Shown: piece after piece, positions 43,812 through 52,577 of the stretch
How the letters are laid out: every line of letters begins with the position of its first letter
Numbering within the stretch: the stretch's first letter is position 1
From: Lysinibacillus telephonicus
GTDB lineage: Bacteria > Bacillota > Bacilli > Bacillales_A > Planococcaceae
Reading direction: 5' to 3'
DNA length: 64,000 bases
Assembly: GCF_003966145.1 (NCBI RefSeq)
Contig: NZ_RXNR01000015.1
Coordinates: forward strand, 1-64,000
Notes under the pieces: model-generated
Seen by the model: the letters and a program-made list of their open reading frames with translations, nothing else
Databases searched by the model: none
Told to the model about the DNA's origin: nothing
Translations under genes and position numbers: made by a program

Positions 43812-44771
43812 TTAATGGCTATGAACATGATGATGATTTAATGAACTATCGTGTTTGCATAAGATCGAGTTTTCGTGTGAGTGGTGACTGCATTCAACTT
43901 GAACCGTTATATGACCAATTCCTAAATGGGCTAGATCGTGTTCAATTGATTTTAAGAGCGCTTGGCTTTCATGGAGCGACAAATCATCTTCGACAACAGC
44001 ATGGCAGGAAAGCGCATTTTGGCCACTTGTAATGGACCATACATGTAAATCATGTATATCTATTACACCAGCTTTATTTTTAAAAACACGAATAATTTCA
44101 TCCATTTGTATATTGCTTGGTACACCTTCCATTAGAACATGGATGGAATCTTTTGTAACTCTATATCCGCTCATAAGGACAATTATCGCTACCACTATAC
44201 TTGCAAGCGGATCCGCCCATCCCCATCCAAGGAACATTATAAGAAGTGCTGCAACAATAGCACCTACAGAACCTAACATATCCCCTACGACGTGAAGAAA
44301 TGCTGCACGTAAATTTAAATTTTCTTTAGTATCCCCACCACGTAATAAAATCCAAGCAACTAATATATTTACAAGCAACCCTGCAATTGCAATGACTAGC
44401 ATTCCAGTTGAAGCAATCTCAGGAGGAGACGTAAATCGCTTAATTGCTTCGATAAAAATAAAAACAGAAACAAGTATTAATGTGACTCCATTAAAAACCG
44501 CAGCTAATATTTCAAATCGTTTATATCCATATGTTTTACTAAAGTTAGCTACTCTTTCGCCAAATTTAAACGCTAAAACACCTACTCCAAGTGAGATAGC
44601 ATCACTTAACATATGTCCTGCATCAGAAAGCAGTGCCAAGCTATTTGTCAATAAACCACCAACTACTTCAAGTAACATAAAAACAGCTATAATAAAAAAC
44701 GCTATTGTCAATGTTTTTTTATTTGCGCCATGTAAATGATCGTGATGTGCATGGTCGTGTCCATGTCCCAT
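43812..44771 (-). CDS. czcD: Cation diffusion facilitator, zinc/cadmium efflux
   Basis: This 319-aa CDF transporter has His-rich ends (HGHDHAHHDHLHG at the N-terminus, HHHVHSH at the C-terminus), six membrane segments and a cytosolic domain after them. Transport-site residues are visible: SLALLSDAGHMLSDA (segment 2) and HVVGDMLGSVG (segment 5). It exports Zn2+, Cd2+ or Co2+ in exchange for protons or K+. It follows a CzrA-type repressor gene and has an operator-like palindrome directly upstream. Ribosome site GGAGGAG. Confidence 0.94.
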   Translation of the reverse strand: MGHGHDHAHHDHLHGANKKTLTIAFFIIAVFMLLEVVGGLLTNSLALLSDAGHMLSDAISLGVGVLAFKFGERVANFSKTYGYKRFEILAAVFNGVTLILVSVFIFIEAIKRFTSPPEIASTGMLVIAIAGLLVNILVAWILLRGGDTKENLNLRAAFLHVVGDMLGSVGAIVAALLIMFLGWGWADPLASIVVAIIVLMSGYRVTKDSIHVLMEGVPSNIQMDEIIRVFKNKAGVIDIHDLHVWSITSGQNALSCHAVVEDDLSLHESQALLKSIEHDLAHLGIGHITVQVECSHHSHENSILCKHDSSLNHHHVHSH

Positions 44772-44795
44772 GATACTCCTCCTTCGTTATAAATT

Positions 44796-44813
44796 ATTAT
44801 ATGTTCATATAAT
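44796..44813. promoter_or_regulatory. CzrA-type operator upstream of czcD
   Basis: ATTATATG-TT-CATATAAT is a perfect palindrome with 8-bp arms, about 25 bp upstream of the czcD start. It resembles sites of ArsR-family zinc repressors (ATATG..CATAT type). Confidence 0.65.
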
Positions 44814-44837
44814 CATATTTGTTAGTTTGTTTTTAAT

Positions 44838-45152
44838 TTAACTATGAATAGCATGCTCAATCGTTTGCTTTAACATGTTCATTACGTGTTCATCGTCATA
44901 TGAATAAAATAAAGATGTCCCTTCACGACGATATTTCACTAATCGCAAATTTTTTAAAAAACGAAGCTGATGCGAAACAGTAGATTGTCTTAAATCCAAT
45001 GTTTCAGCAATTTCATTTACTGAATACTCTTTATTAAAGAGTAAATTTAATATACGAATTCGAGTTGGATCACTTAATGCTTTAAACGTTTGCGATACAA
45101 GAAACAATGTTTCTTCATCTAAATCATGAGGATTAACTTTCATTTCTTCCAA
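44838..45152 (-). CDS. czrA: Zinc-responsive ArsR-family repressor (CzrA-type)
   Basis: This 104-aa winged-helix repressor has [19 protein letters not shown] as recognition region. The alpha-5 metal site is complete: Asp87-x-His89 and, ten residues on, His100-x-x-His103, the DxHx10HxxH pattern of CzrA/SmtB-type zinc sensors. No alpha-3 Cys pair is present. It should leave DNA when Zn2+ or Co2+ binds, releasing czcD. A TTG start is supported by GAGGAG seven bases upstream; the next ATG (45143) is 15 bases from it. Confidence 0.93.
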   Translation of the reverse strand: MEEMKVNPHDLDEETLFLVSQTFKALSDPTRIRILNLLFNKEYSVNEIAETLDLRQSTVSHQLRFLKNLRLVKYRREGTSLFYSYDDEHVMNMLKQTIEHAIHS

Positions 45153-45194
45153 TTTGAATCTCCTCTTCCTTTTATAAATTCGTATATGATTATG

Positions 45195-45210
45195 TATTCA
45201 TATATGAATA
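45195..45210. promoter_or_regulatory. CzrA-type operator upstream of czrA
   Basis: TATTCATATATGAATA is a perfect 16-bp palindrome about 45 bp upstream of the czrA start. Overlapping it, ATATGA-N8-TCATAT (45184-45203) is a second possible reading of the site. Autoregulation is expected. Confidence 0.6.
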
Positions 45211-45344
45211 TTTTATTCTTAAAAGTTCATTCTGTCCATTTAATTTTACCAATTATAAGAAAAAAATCTGTTATAAAACGTTCCGAATTTAGACTTCTCA
45301 TTTTCGGCCAAAATTCTCCATAAACGAGTCCTAAATAGGCGAAA

Positions 45345-45380
45345 AATCTGCACATCCTCAAAAACTAGGATGAGCAGATT
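45345..45380 (-). terminator. Terminator of the SLH/YcdB-repeat gene
   Basis: A 14-bp stem with one mismatch (45345-45358 with 45367-45380) is followed on the minus strand by TTTTTC, 37 bp past the stop. Confidence 0.8.
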
Positions 45381-45417
45381 CTCAATTGTAAAACAAATTT
45401 TTAAAATAATTTTTACT

Positions 45418-47649
45418 TTAATAGTATCGGTAACCATTAACTCGGTTTTCATAAACTTTGTGTGCTAGACGGATTGTTGAAACTGCTAGTTCAGCATAAG
45501 TAACATTTTCTTTCGGTTTAAATAAATCATTCTCTGTTGGTAATAATTCTAGTGCATCTGCCAATGCAACATAACCCGTATAAGTTACTTCTTTTGCATC
45601 TTTTATATCAAGCTTATAAATATCATTATGTGATGCTGCTTGCTCTAAACCTAGTGCTCGTACATACCAAACGGCAAGCTCTTCACGAGTAACTAGGGCG
45701 CTTGTATTTAAATCTTGGTTATTAGGATTTAGAATCCCCATAGATACAGCTTGTTCAACAACACTATAATAAGGGTGGTCAGGGCCAATGTTTTCAAATG
45801 TTTGAGGATGTACCTGCTCCTCATATCTAATATTATACTCATCATAGAAATACGTTAAAGACTTTACGATTGTTTTTAACGCTTCCCCTTTTGTAATCGT
45901 AGCATCTGCATTAAAGCTACTATCTTTTACTTCTAAAATGTTATTTTGAATTAGATAATTTAATTCCTGCTCTGCAGTTGGATGCGAAATTACAGGGTAA
46001 TCTTTTTCATTGAACATGCTTGTCCATTCTCCGTTAGTTGCATCAAAAGAGTTTGTGCCTTTGTCATTAAAGATAGGTGTATAAACTAGAGAATAATGAC
46101 TTTCTTCATCATTACTTCCTTGCATTATATATTGAAGCTTCAAACCTAATCCATCTTTAAAGCGTTGTAGTGCCTCTTCTTCGGAAATAATATTGCTAGT
46201 TGACGGCCAATTTTCAAATTCTAGATGACTTATAGATAAACTGTTTAATGAACCATCGAATTTAATTCCAATGTGGATTCCATCCCCTGACACAATAATT
46301 CCATTCACAACTCTTGGGAATGAAAAATTATAGATGCCACTTACTTCATCGGCATACGGCTCATTGATCGGTAAAGCATATTCATGTAGATAAGACGGCG
46401 CATATTCTTTTAAATAATTTATTGCTTTTGTTAACGCTTGGTCGCTTGTTATTTTATTTTTATTATCCGTTTTTCCAAGCTCTCCTAAGACATCATTTTT
46501 TATATCGTAATAGTCAATTAGTTCTCCTGTATTTTTATCAATTTGCAGTACTGTCCCATGGCCGCCATTTTTGTAGTTATACATGTAACTAATACTATAA
46601 ACTTCTCTACCGTTATAATCTGTTTGTTCTTCAACACTATCAATTGTTAAGGTTATTTCATCTGAATCCACCTTAAGCAGTTTTTCTGCAATATTTTTTG
46701 CCTCATCAGGAGTAATACCTTCTTGTCTTGGCGCTAATGGTTTAGGGACAATTGTTTCAATTTCTTTAGCTTTCGGCAAGTCTTGAGTGAACCCGCTTTC
46801 CGTCTGCCACTGTCCTGTTAAAGCATGTACACCGGTAAATTGGCCTGATGGACTATACACTAGTTCCACAGTTCGTTTATCATATGGATATTCATAGTTA
46901 ATTTGATATTGCAATTGAACTTGAAGATTCTCTTTTATCTTCTCCAATATTTCATCTTTATTTTTCACTTTTTGAACATCATCAAATCCTACAGACTTAC
47001 TTGCCATAGGATAGCTATAAAATTGAACTATTTCACCATTGCCAAGTACAGTTACATGTATTCTTTGATCAAAAATTTCAACTTGGTTTTTAGTGCGTAT
47101 AAATGAAAATGAATAACGAATTGGCTCCGTCAGTAGATTATTTGAATAATAAGAGTATGAGTCACTATTATTCTTATCAAATTGATATTGTTCCCCGTTC
47201 GGAAACTTCTTTATAAAATCCTCTGCAATTTTTTGTGCTTCTTCCTTAGAGATTTTTGCTGGGAAGAGCGCATCAGCAACATTTGCAGGTTGATAATCAA
47301 AATTTTCAATTTCTAAATCCTCACCTACAAAGGTGATATAGCCATAAACATCCTTGCCCTGTACTTTTTTCGAAAAGTTTAAATCATATCGTACTGTCTT
47401 ATCCTCAGGGTAGTAATGACCTCTACTCATTTGAAAATCGCTTGCTGATAAAAAGTTGAATTTATTCGGAAAAACTTCATTTAATTTTTTTATTAAGTCA
47501 TTTTTAGTAACCGTGTTTTCCGTTGACGCCACTTTAATTTCGATTTGTTTAGGCTGTTCAACACTATTTGTGTCAGCGCTTGCTGCTGACATCATACCAA
47601 AAGACATTACCGCAGCTGTTATTGAGAATCCAATTTTATTTATTTTCAC
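45418..47649 (-). CDS. Cell-surface protein with YcdB/YcdC repeats and SLH domains
   Basis: This 743-aa secreted protein has a Sec signal peptide with cleavage after SAASA (about residue 25). Two copies of a YcdB/YcdC-PepSY-like unit follow (about 25-290 and 300-550), marked by repeated ISKEEAQKIAE / ITPDEAKNIAE / ITSDQALTKAI starts and paired LQVQLQY / LGLKLQY segments. Three SLH domains fill the last 180 residues, with anchoring motifs ITKGE, VTREE and VTYAE that should bind secondary cell-wall polymer. Function is unknown; PepSY-type repeats can inhibit peptidases. The start is GTG at 47649, eight bases after AGGAGGG; a longer frame from 47682 would spoil the signal peptide. Confidence 0.85.
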   Translation of the reverse strand: MKINKIGFSITAAVMSFGMMSAASADTNSVEQPKQIEIKVASTENTVTKNDLIKKLNEVFPNKFNFLSASDFQMSRGHYYPEDKTVRYDLNFSKKVQGKDVYGYITFVGEDLEIENFDYQPANVADALFPAKISKEEAQKIAEDFIKKFPNGEQYQFDKNNSDSYSYYSNNLLTEPIRYSFSFIRTKNQVEIFDQRIHVTVLGNGEIVQFYSYPMASKSVGFDDVQKVKNKDEILEKIKENLQVQLQYQINYEYPYDKRTVELVYSPSGQFTGVHALTGQWQTESGFTQDLPKAKEIETIVPKPLAPRQEGITPDEAKNIAEKLLKVDSDEITLTIDSVEEQTDYNGREVYSISYMYNYKNGGHGTVLQIDKNTGELIDYYDIKNDVLGELGKTDNKNKITSDQALTKAINYLKEYAPSYLHEYALPINEPYADEVSGIYNFSFPRVVNGIIVSGDGIHIGIKFDGSLNSLSISHLEFENWPSTSNIISEEEALQRFKDGLGLKLQYIMQGSNDEESHYSLVYTPIFNDKGTNSFDATNGEWTSMFNEKDYPVISHPTAEQELNYLIQNNILEVKDSSFNADATITKGEALKTIVKSLTYFYDEYNIRYEEQVHPQTFENIGPDHPYYSVVEQAVSMGILNPNNQDLNTSALVTREELAVWYVRALGLEQAASHNDIYKLDIKDAKEVTYTGYVALADALELLPTENDLFKPKENVTYAELAVSTIRLAHKVYENRVNGYRYY

Positions 47650-47804
47650 CAAAATAACCCTCCTAATATTTGTTAGTAACATTCTATTATATTTATCTAG
47701 GATAAAAAATAGGAATTTCTGTTTATATTTTCATCCCACTTATCCTATGCATTAAGAATTACAAAAAGACTAAGCTTAATAGTTTTATTATAAGCGTTAA
47801 AAAA

Positions 47805-47825
47805 GAGCAGCCTAAGTGACTGCTC
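47805..47825 (-). terminator. Terminator of the SleL-like gene
   Basis: GAGCAG (47805-47810) pairs with CTGCTC (47820-47825), followed on the minus strand by T6. Confidence 0.7.
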
Positions 47826-47838
47826 AATTTTATGTTAT

Positions 47839-49155
47839 CTATCTCTTTACTACATTGAAATTTTCATTAATTAAGAGCCAGTTTTGCGGGAATGCGAATC
47901 CTAATTTCCAAAAACTAATTCCTCTAAGATTTAATCTTTTCATCAAGTTAAATTTTGCTTGGATTGAACGTGCGTCTTCAAACCAAACTTTATGCGCATT
48001 TCCTTCATCATCCACATAATTAAAATGAGGAGCTTGGGCCGTATAGTCATATTGAATGACAACATCATGTTGTTTAGCAAGCTCGATTGCTCTTTGAGGA
48101 CTTAGAGCTCTCGCATATTGACCCCCTTCTACAAACGGAAGAGTCCAATCGTATCCATATAAATTTTGCCCCATCATAATTTTATTTGCTGGCATCTCAG
48201 TTAAAGCATAGTCCAACACTCTTTCAACCTCTTGAATTGGCGATACTGGCATGGGTGGGCCACCCGAATATCCCCACTCATATGTCATTAATACAGAAAA
48301 ATCAACTATTTCTCCATGTGCCCTATAATCATGTGCTTCATACCATTGACCTGCTTGCTCTGCACTTGTTTTTGGCGCTAGAGCAGTTGAAATCATAAAC
48401 CCTTCTCCATGCAAATAATCCGCCGCTTTTCTTAAGAAGTTATTGTATGCCTCGCGTTGATCTCCCGGAAGAAATTCAAAGTCAAAGTGAATATCTGTAA
48501 CACTTCCGATTCTTCTTGCTTCTTCTACAATATTCTCAAGAAGTACATCTTGAACTGCCGAGCTCTGTAAAATCGCTCTACCTAGTTCGCCACTAAATTG
48601 ACCATTCTCTAAATTCGTGACAACAAGCATTAACGTGGTTCCTGAAGCAGCTGCAGCTTCCGGAATCCCTTCTACCGGTATAGGATCTAGGCTGCCATCC
48701 CTTCTTGCCTCATAACTAAACGGCGCTAAATAAGTTAAGTATGGACCTACTGCTCTTGCTTCATTTAATAATTCCTCGCTTACAGTTTCGCCAATTGGTT
48801 CAATATAAATGTTTACTTCTGCATCTCGTCTTTGCATCGGTGGTATATATAAGCGCATCCCAACAGTTAATGGTGCATCCGGGTTGATGCCATTGATTTG
48901 AGCTAAGGTCGTATAATTTACGCCAAAACGCTGAGCGATAGAGTATAAAGTATCTCCCGATTGAACCCAGTAAAAGCTCCCGTATATTGGAATGACCAAT
49001 GCTTCACCAACAACTAAACGCTCTGGATTTTCTATTTGATTTGCTTGAATAATGTTTTCTACCGTTGAACCATATGCTTGTGCTATTCCCCATAACGACT
49101 GCCCCGGTTGAACAACATGTATTTGAATCTTATTTCCCTCCCTTTTGTCGTTCAT
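47839..49155 (-). CDS. sleL: LysM-GH18 spore cortex N-acetylglucosaminidase (SleL/YaaH-like)
   Basis: This 438-aa protein has two N-terminal LysM domains (about 12-57, HVVQPGQSLWGIAQAYG; about 61-105, YWVQSGDTLYSIAQRFG) followed by a GH18 barrel with the catalytic motif DIHFDFEFL (final Glu as acid/base). SleL cleaves muramic-delta-lactam-containing cortex peptidoglycan during germination. There is no signal peptide, usual for proteins made in the mother cell and bound to the cortex. The ATG at 49155 has a modest AGGTG site. Inside the gene AGGGAGGG stands seven bases before an ATT codon at 49128, which would give the usual short family N-terminus. Confidence 0.92.
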   Translation of the reverse strand: MNDKREGNKIQIHVVQPGQSLWGIAQAYGSTVENIIQANQIENPERLVVGEALVIPIYGSFYWVQSGDTLYSIAQRFGVNYTTLAQINGINPDAPLTVGMRLYIPPMQRRDAEVNIYIEPIGETVSEELLNEARAVGPYLTYLAPFSYEARRDGSLDPIPVEGIPEAAAASGTTLMLVVTNLENGQFSGELGRAILQSSAVQDVLLENIVEEARRIGSVTDIHFDFEFLPGDQREAYNNFLRKAADYLHGEGFMISTALAPKTSAEQAGQWYEAHDYRAHGEIVDFSVLMTYEWGYSGGPPMPVSPIQEVERVLDYALTEMPANKIMMGQNLYGYDWTLPFVEGGQYARALSPQRAIELAKQHDVVIQYDYTAQAPHFNYVDDEGNAHKVWFEDARSIQAKFNLMKRLNLRGISFWKLGFAFPQNWLLINENFNVVKR

Positions 49156-49494
49156 TGGTAATTACACCTATCATTCTATGTTTCCGCTTCCCGGAACATA
49201 ACATCAGAAAACAACAAAATGTCTACACATATAAATATTGTTCATACTAGATTGTCTTTTACTTAATCAATACGTTTCAGTATCTGCGGCTTATGTGGGG
49301 AGAGAGAACGTCGCGTCCATGCGACATCGCTCCCATGACCAACATCGTGTTGGACTCTAAGCCTATTCACTCACCTATATACTTTTAAAATTCTTATAAG
49401 AAACTTCCCGATAAAAAATATCTAACAAAAAAACTTCTCATAGTTTTTGATTTAATCATCAAAACTATGAGAAGCATATAAGGTTTATCCATTT
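49156..49494. other. Gap with GC-rich hairpins upstream of sleL
   Basis: No gene is seen. A GC-rich island at about 49285-49365 stands out from the AT-rich surroundings. It holds two small hairpins (GTCGCG/GCGAC near 49310 and CCAACA-TCG-TGTTGG near 49340). The right part contains the ykuI terminator. No known riboswitch consensus fits. Confidence 0.45.
49434..49474 (-). terminator. Terminator of the YkuI-like gene
   Basis: CTTCTCATAGTTTTTGAT pairs with ATCAAAACTATGAGAAG with a single bulge, followed on the minus strand by T7, 21 bp past the stop. Confidence 0.88.
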
Positions 49495-50706
49495 TTAGTT
49501 TACTAAATTATGCTCATATAAATAGTCATAGGTAACATCGACAAATAAATATTCATGTTCATTTAAAGCCATTGAATAAGTTCGTGTTAGTTCACCGGTT
49601 TCAATATCACTATAAATACTAGAAAGCTCGCCTTTTACATCATTTCTTAGCTTTATAATATTAAATAAGAAATATGGACGCCAGCTCCAGTTTTTCCCTA
49701 CAGCCTTTTCTTCAACATCCCACTTTCCATTTCTACGAACGATATTAGGTGAAATCTGAAAACCTTCATCATTACAAATATAAAATCGGAATGCATAATT
49801 CTCTAATTGATTTGCTAGTTGCAACAATGTTTCGACATCGTTACTATCGGGCTTCGTATATTCAACGATTGTTGCAATTGTTCTTTGTAATTTTTTCATT
49901 TCTTCATACTTTAATTCTAATAATCGTTTTTCTGCAGAAATAAATTGCTTACACTCATTGCGGAATCGTTCTTTTAATGTATCTATTGGAATAAAACGTT
50001 TTGATGGCTGCTGTAAATAAACGCCTTTAAAATAGCGGGCTCCACTTTTCCATGCATGATGTAATTGATAGTCTGTTTGAATATTATCAAACATTAATGC
50101 TGCACCTATTTTTACTGCAAGTGATTGAATTGTAGTAAAAACATGGTTTTGAGCTCCCCATGCATTATAATTTAGCTGGCTTACGTTGATTTTCAATACT
50201 GCTGGTTCCAGCATTAATATTTGGTCAAGGTTGCTGTCCGATCCAATATTGTCCAAGGCTACCTTTACACCGTATGTTTTAATATAACGAATTGGATGTT
50301 GAAGCTGCTCAAACTCCCCTTTAAACTTATGCTCAGGAATTACTAAATAAATATAGCTTAAAAGATTTTCATCCATCGATTCTTTTAAAGTTTGGAAGTA
50401 TTTTTCCCCGAAATCTAACATTAATAAATTTGGATTGCACGGTAGAAAGAGTTTTACTTGTTTTTGTAACAACTCGTCTTTTGCAGCTTCAATTGCTTTG
50501 ATTACTAAAAATTGTTCAATTTCTGATCGTATATCTGCAGGAATTGACTCATCATATGTAATATCTGTAATGTTAAAAGTTATCCCCTCGTTTGTATATT
50601 CCCCAATAACTTCGTACGCCACAATTACATGTTCATCCGCACTGTAAATTGGTTCAAATAAAACGTCGATTTCATCTAATTTATCTAAAAAATCCAGAAC
50701 ATCCAT
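49495..50706 (-). CDS. ykuI: YkuI-like protein with degenerate EAL domain
   Basis: This 403-aa protein matches B. subtilis YkuI in length and order: EAL domain (about 1-240), helical linker (about 245-275) and a PAS/PDC-like C-terminal domain (FRFYICNDEGFQISPN, NWSWRPYFLFNIIK). EAL positions have drifted: EVI for EAL, LDNIG for DDFG, DNIQ where active enzymes and YkuI keep Glu, and KG for the QG of the final motif. It may bind c-di-GMP without cleaving it, or be non-binding. I set the start at 50706, eight bases after GGGGG. It lies next to a GGDEF gene. Confidence 0.85.
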   Translation of the reverse strand: MDVLDFLDKLDEIDVLFEPIYSADEHVIVAYEVIGEYTNEGITFNITDITYDESIPADIRSEIEQFLVIKAIEAAKDELLQKQVKLFLPCNPNLLMLDFGEKYFQTLKESMDENLLSYIYLVIPEHKFKGEFEQLQHPIRYIKTYGVKVALDNIGSDSNLDQILMLEPAVLKINVSQLNYNAWGAQNHVFTTIQSLAVKIGAALMFDNIQTDYQLHHAWKSGARYFKGVYLQQPSKRFIPIDTLKERFRNECKQFISAEKRLLELKYEEMKKLQRTIATIVEYTKPDSNDVETLLQLANQLENYAFRFYICNDEGFQISPNIVRRNGKWDVEEKAVGKNWSWRPYFLFNIIKLRNDVKGELSSIYSDIETGELTRTYSMALNEHEYLFVDVTYDYLYEHNLVN

Positions 50707-50916
50707 CCATATAACCCCCACATAAAAATTCTGACTACTTTATTACATCAATTATACACTAAAATTCGTGTCACAAAATATAACATAATCAAATGTGCTT
50801 CGATTATAGAATACACATTTTATTTATTTATTCTTTAAGTGAAGTTTATATGATACTATAAATATAATTGATTATTTAATCAGTAGATTGAATTTTTATA
50901 AATTTTATTTTCTAAA

Positions 50917-52188
50917 TTACACCTTTACCACACAGTTTCTTTCCATTTCTTTTGCTTTATAAAGTGCATTATCCGCTCTTATATACCAGTCATTGAACGA
51001 CTCAAGCATTTCTCTTTGTGCAACACCTAAGCTTGCCGTTAATTGACCTGCGATAGGATACTTAAATTGTTCAATCGATTTGCGAACTCTTTCTGCAATA
51101 TTTATTGCTTTATCAAGGTTTGTATCTGGTAATATAATCATAAATTCTTCTCCACCAAGACGAATTAAAGTATCAGAATGTCGCAGCATTTTTTTCAATA
51201 TTTGAGCTGTTTGTTTAAGCACCTCATCACCAACTGGATGCCCCCAAGTGTCATTCACTTGTTTAAAGAAATCAATATCAATAATAATCATAGACAGAGA
51301 TTGCCTATCTATATCTGATTGATTCATTTCATCAACTATTTTCTGATCTAAAAAATGCCGATTATATAACCCTGTTAATTCATCTGTTAGTGCAAGTGTT
51401 TTTAATATTTTATTTTTTTCTTTTAACTCTTCTGTTAGTTGAGCAAGATTTTTATTTTTTTCAAATAACTGTTCCTCTAATGTTCTTCGTTCTGTAATAT
51501 CTCTGGCTGATGAATAAATATATTTTCCATTTAGTTGTGAATGCCATTCTAAATACCGATAAACACCATCCTTTCTACGCACTCTATTTATAAACGTAGA
51601 AATATGTTTTTGGTTTTGCAAATCTTTTATTCTATTTAAAGTCGAAGATAAATCATCCTCATGAACAAGTTTTGTGAAGCTGCTTCCTTCAAGTTCCTCC
51701 ACTTTATATCCTAGTATTCTTTCAAAAGCTTGGTTGACCCTTAAAAAATAGCCATTACTATTCACAACAGAAAGCATATCAATATTTACATTTAAAAAGC
51801 CCTCAATTTCATTGTCCTGTATATATTCTTTTGTTACATCAGAGTAAATACACCCAAGAGTGTCCCTTTGTAATGGAAAGATCATCATTCTAATCCACTT
51901 TTGCGAGGAAAAAGGAATTATATCAAATTGAATAGACTTTTTATTTATGACTGCATCTAAAATATATTTGTTCCAATCATTTATGTTTTCCAAACAGTTA
52001 GGAAAGACATCAATAAATCTTTTGTTTAAAGTTTCGGCGCCTTGCAATTCCATCAAATTTTCAAAGGCTTTATTATAGTCAGAAAAGACAAGGTCCATTG
52101 GCACTCCATCATTATCATAAATGACCTTTTGACATGAATAGGCTGTTGGAGAATTTTTATAAAATTGTTCGTAATATTTTGAATCCAA
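50917..52188 (-). CDS. PAS-GGDEF diguanylate cyclase
   Basis: This 423-aa cytosolic protein has two PAS-like domains (about 1-110 and 115-235, the second with RVRRKDGVYRYLEWHSQ and a PAC end DITERR), a coiled-coil linker (about 235-260, KNKNLAQLTEELKEKNK) and a GGDEF domain (about 265-423). The active motif is GGEEF; an RHSD inhibitory site sits exactly five residues before it, so product feedback is likely. It makes c-di-GMP. No membrane segment is seen. A TTG at 52188 is chosen because AAAGGGG is eight bases upstream; the ATG at 52206 has no ribosome site. Confidence 0.88.
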   Translation of the reverse strand: MDSKYYEQFYKNSPTAYSCQKVIYDNDGVPMDLVFSDYNKAFENLMELQGAETLNKRFIDVFPNCLENINDWNKYILDAVINKKSIQFDIIPFSSQKWIRMMIFPLQRDTLGCIYSDVTKEYIQDNEIEGFLNVNIDMLSVVNSNGYFLRVNQAFERILGYKVEELEGSSFTKLVHEDDLSSTLNRIKDLQNQKHISTFINRVRRKDGVYRYLEWHSQLNGKYIYSSARDITERRTLEEQLFEKNKNLAQLTEELKEKNKILKTLALTDELTGLYNRHFLDQKIVDEMNQSDIDRQSLSMIIIDIDFFKQVNDTWGHPVGDEVLKQTAQILKKMLRHSDTLIRLGGEEFMIILPDTNLDKAINIAERVRKSIEQFKYPIAGQLTASLGVAQREMLESFNDWYIRADNALYKAKEMERNCVVKV

Positions 52189-52206
52189 TTTAAATGCCCC
52201 TTTCAT

Positions 52207-52533
52207 GTCAAAAAATTTAGATATATTTAAATAATATATCCTTTAACTTACAACCTTTGAAATTTTCTTCCTCAATAATAACTTCTTTAGTAAATTTACT
52301 CAATGATACAGCATATTATCATTTTTATATAATAATTTAATCAGGAATAAATAGGTTTATGAAAAAGAAAGGACAGCTAACTCCTTTGAATTGAAAACAT
52401 ACTAATTCACCTTAGCTTATCCTGGTAGCATCATTTAATTTTATTACATTAGTTGCCTGTTTAAATTCGACTGATAGAACTACTATATGAATTAAGACAA
52501 TACCCTTCTAAAATAATAAATTTGCCAAAATCT
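52207..52533. other. AT-rich gap upstream of the GGDEF gene
   Basis: About 330 bp without a gene. I see no ribosome-site-supported small frame and no known RNA motif. It must hold the promoter of the GGDEF gene, which I cannot place with confidence. Confidence 0.4.
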
Positions 52534-52561
52534 AAGGCGGCTCACTTTTATGAGCCGCCTT
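52534..52561. terminator. Terminator downstream of the MFS gene
   Basis: AAGGCGGCTCA (52534-52544) pairs perfectly with 52551-52561. The T-run is better on the plus strand, but the hairpin lies 17 bp past the stop of the minus-strand MFS gene, so it probably serves that gene. Confidence 0.7.
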
Positions 52562-52577
52562 TTACATTTCTATTTAA

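Noticed and set aside
43790-44032. 80-aa plus-strand frame at the 3' end of czcD
   Set aside because: It is the antisense of the czcD His-rich tail and overlaps the czcD terminator.
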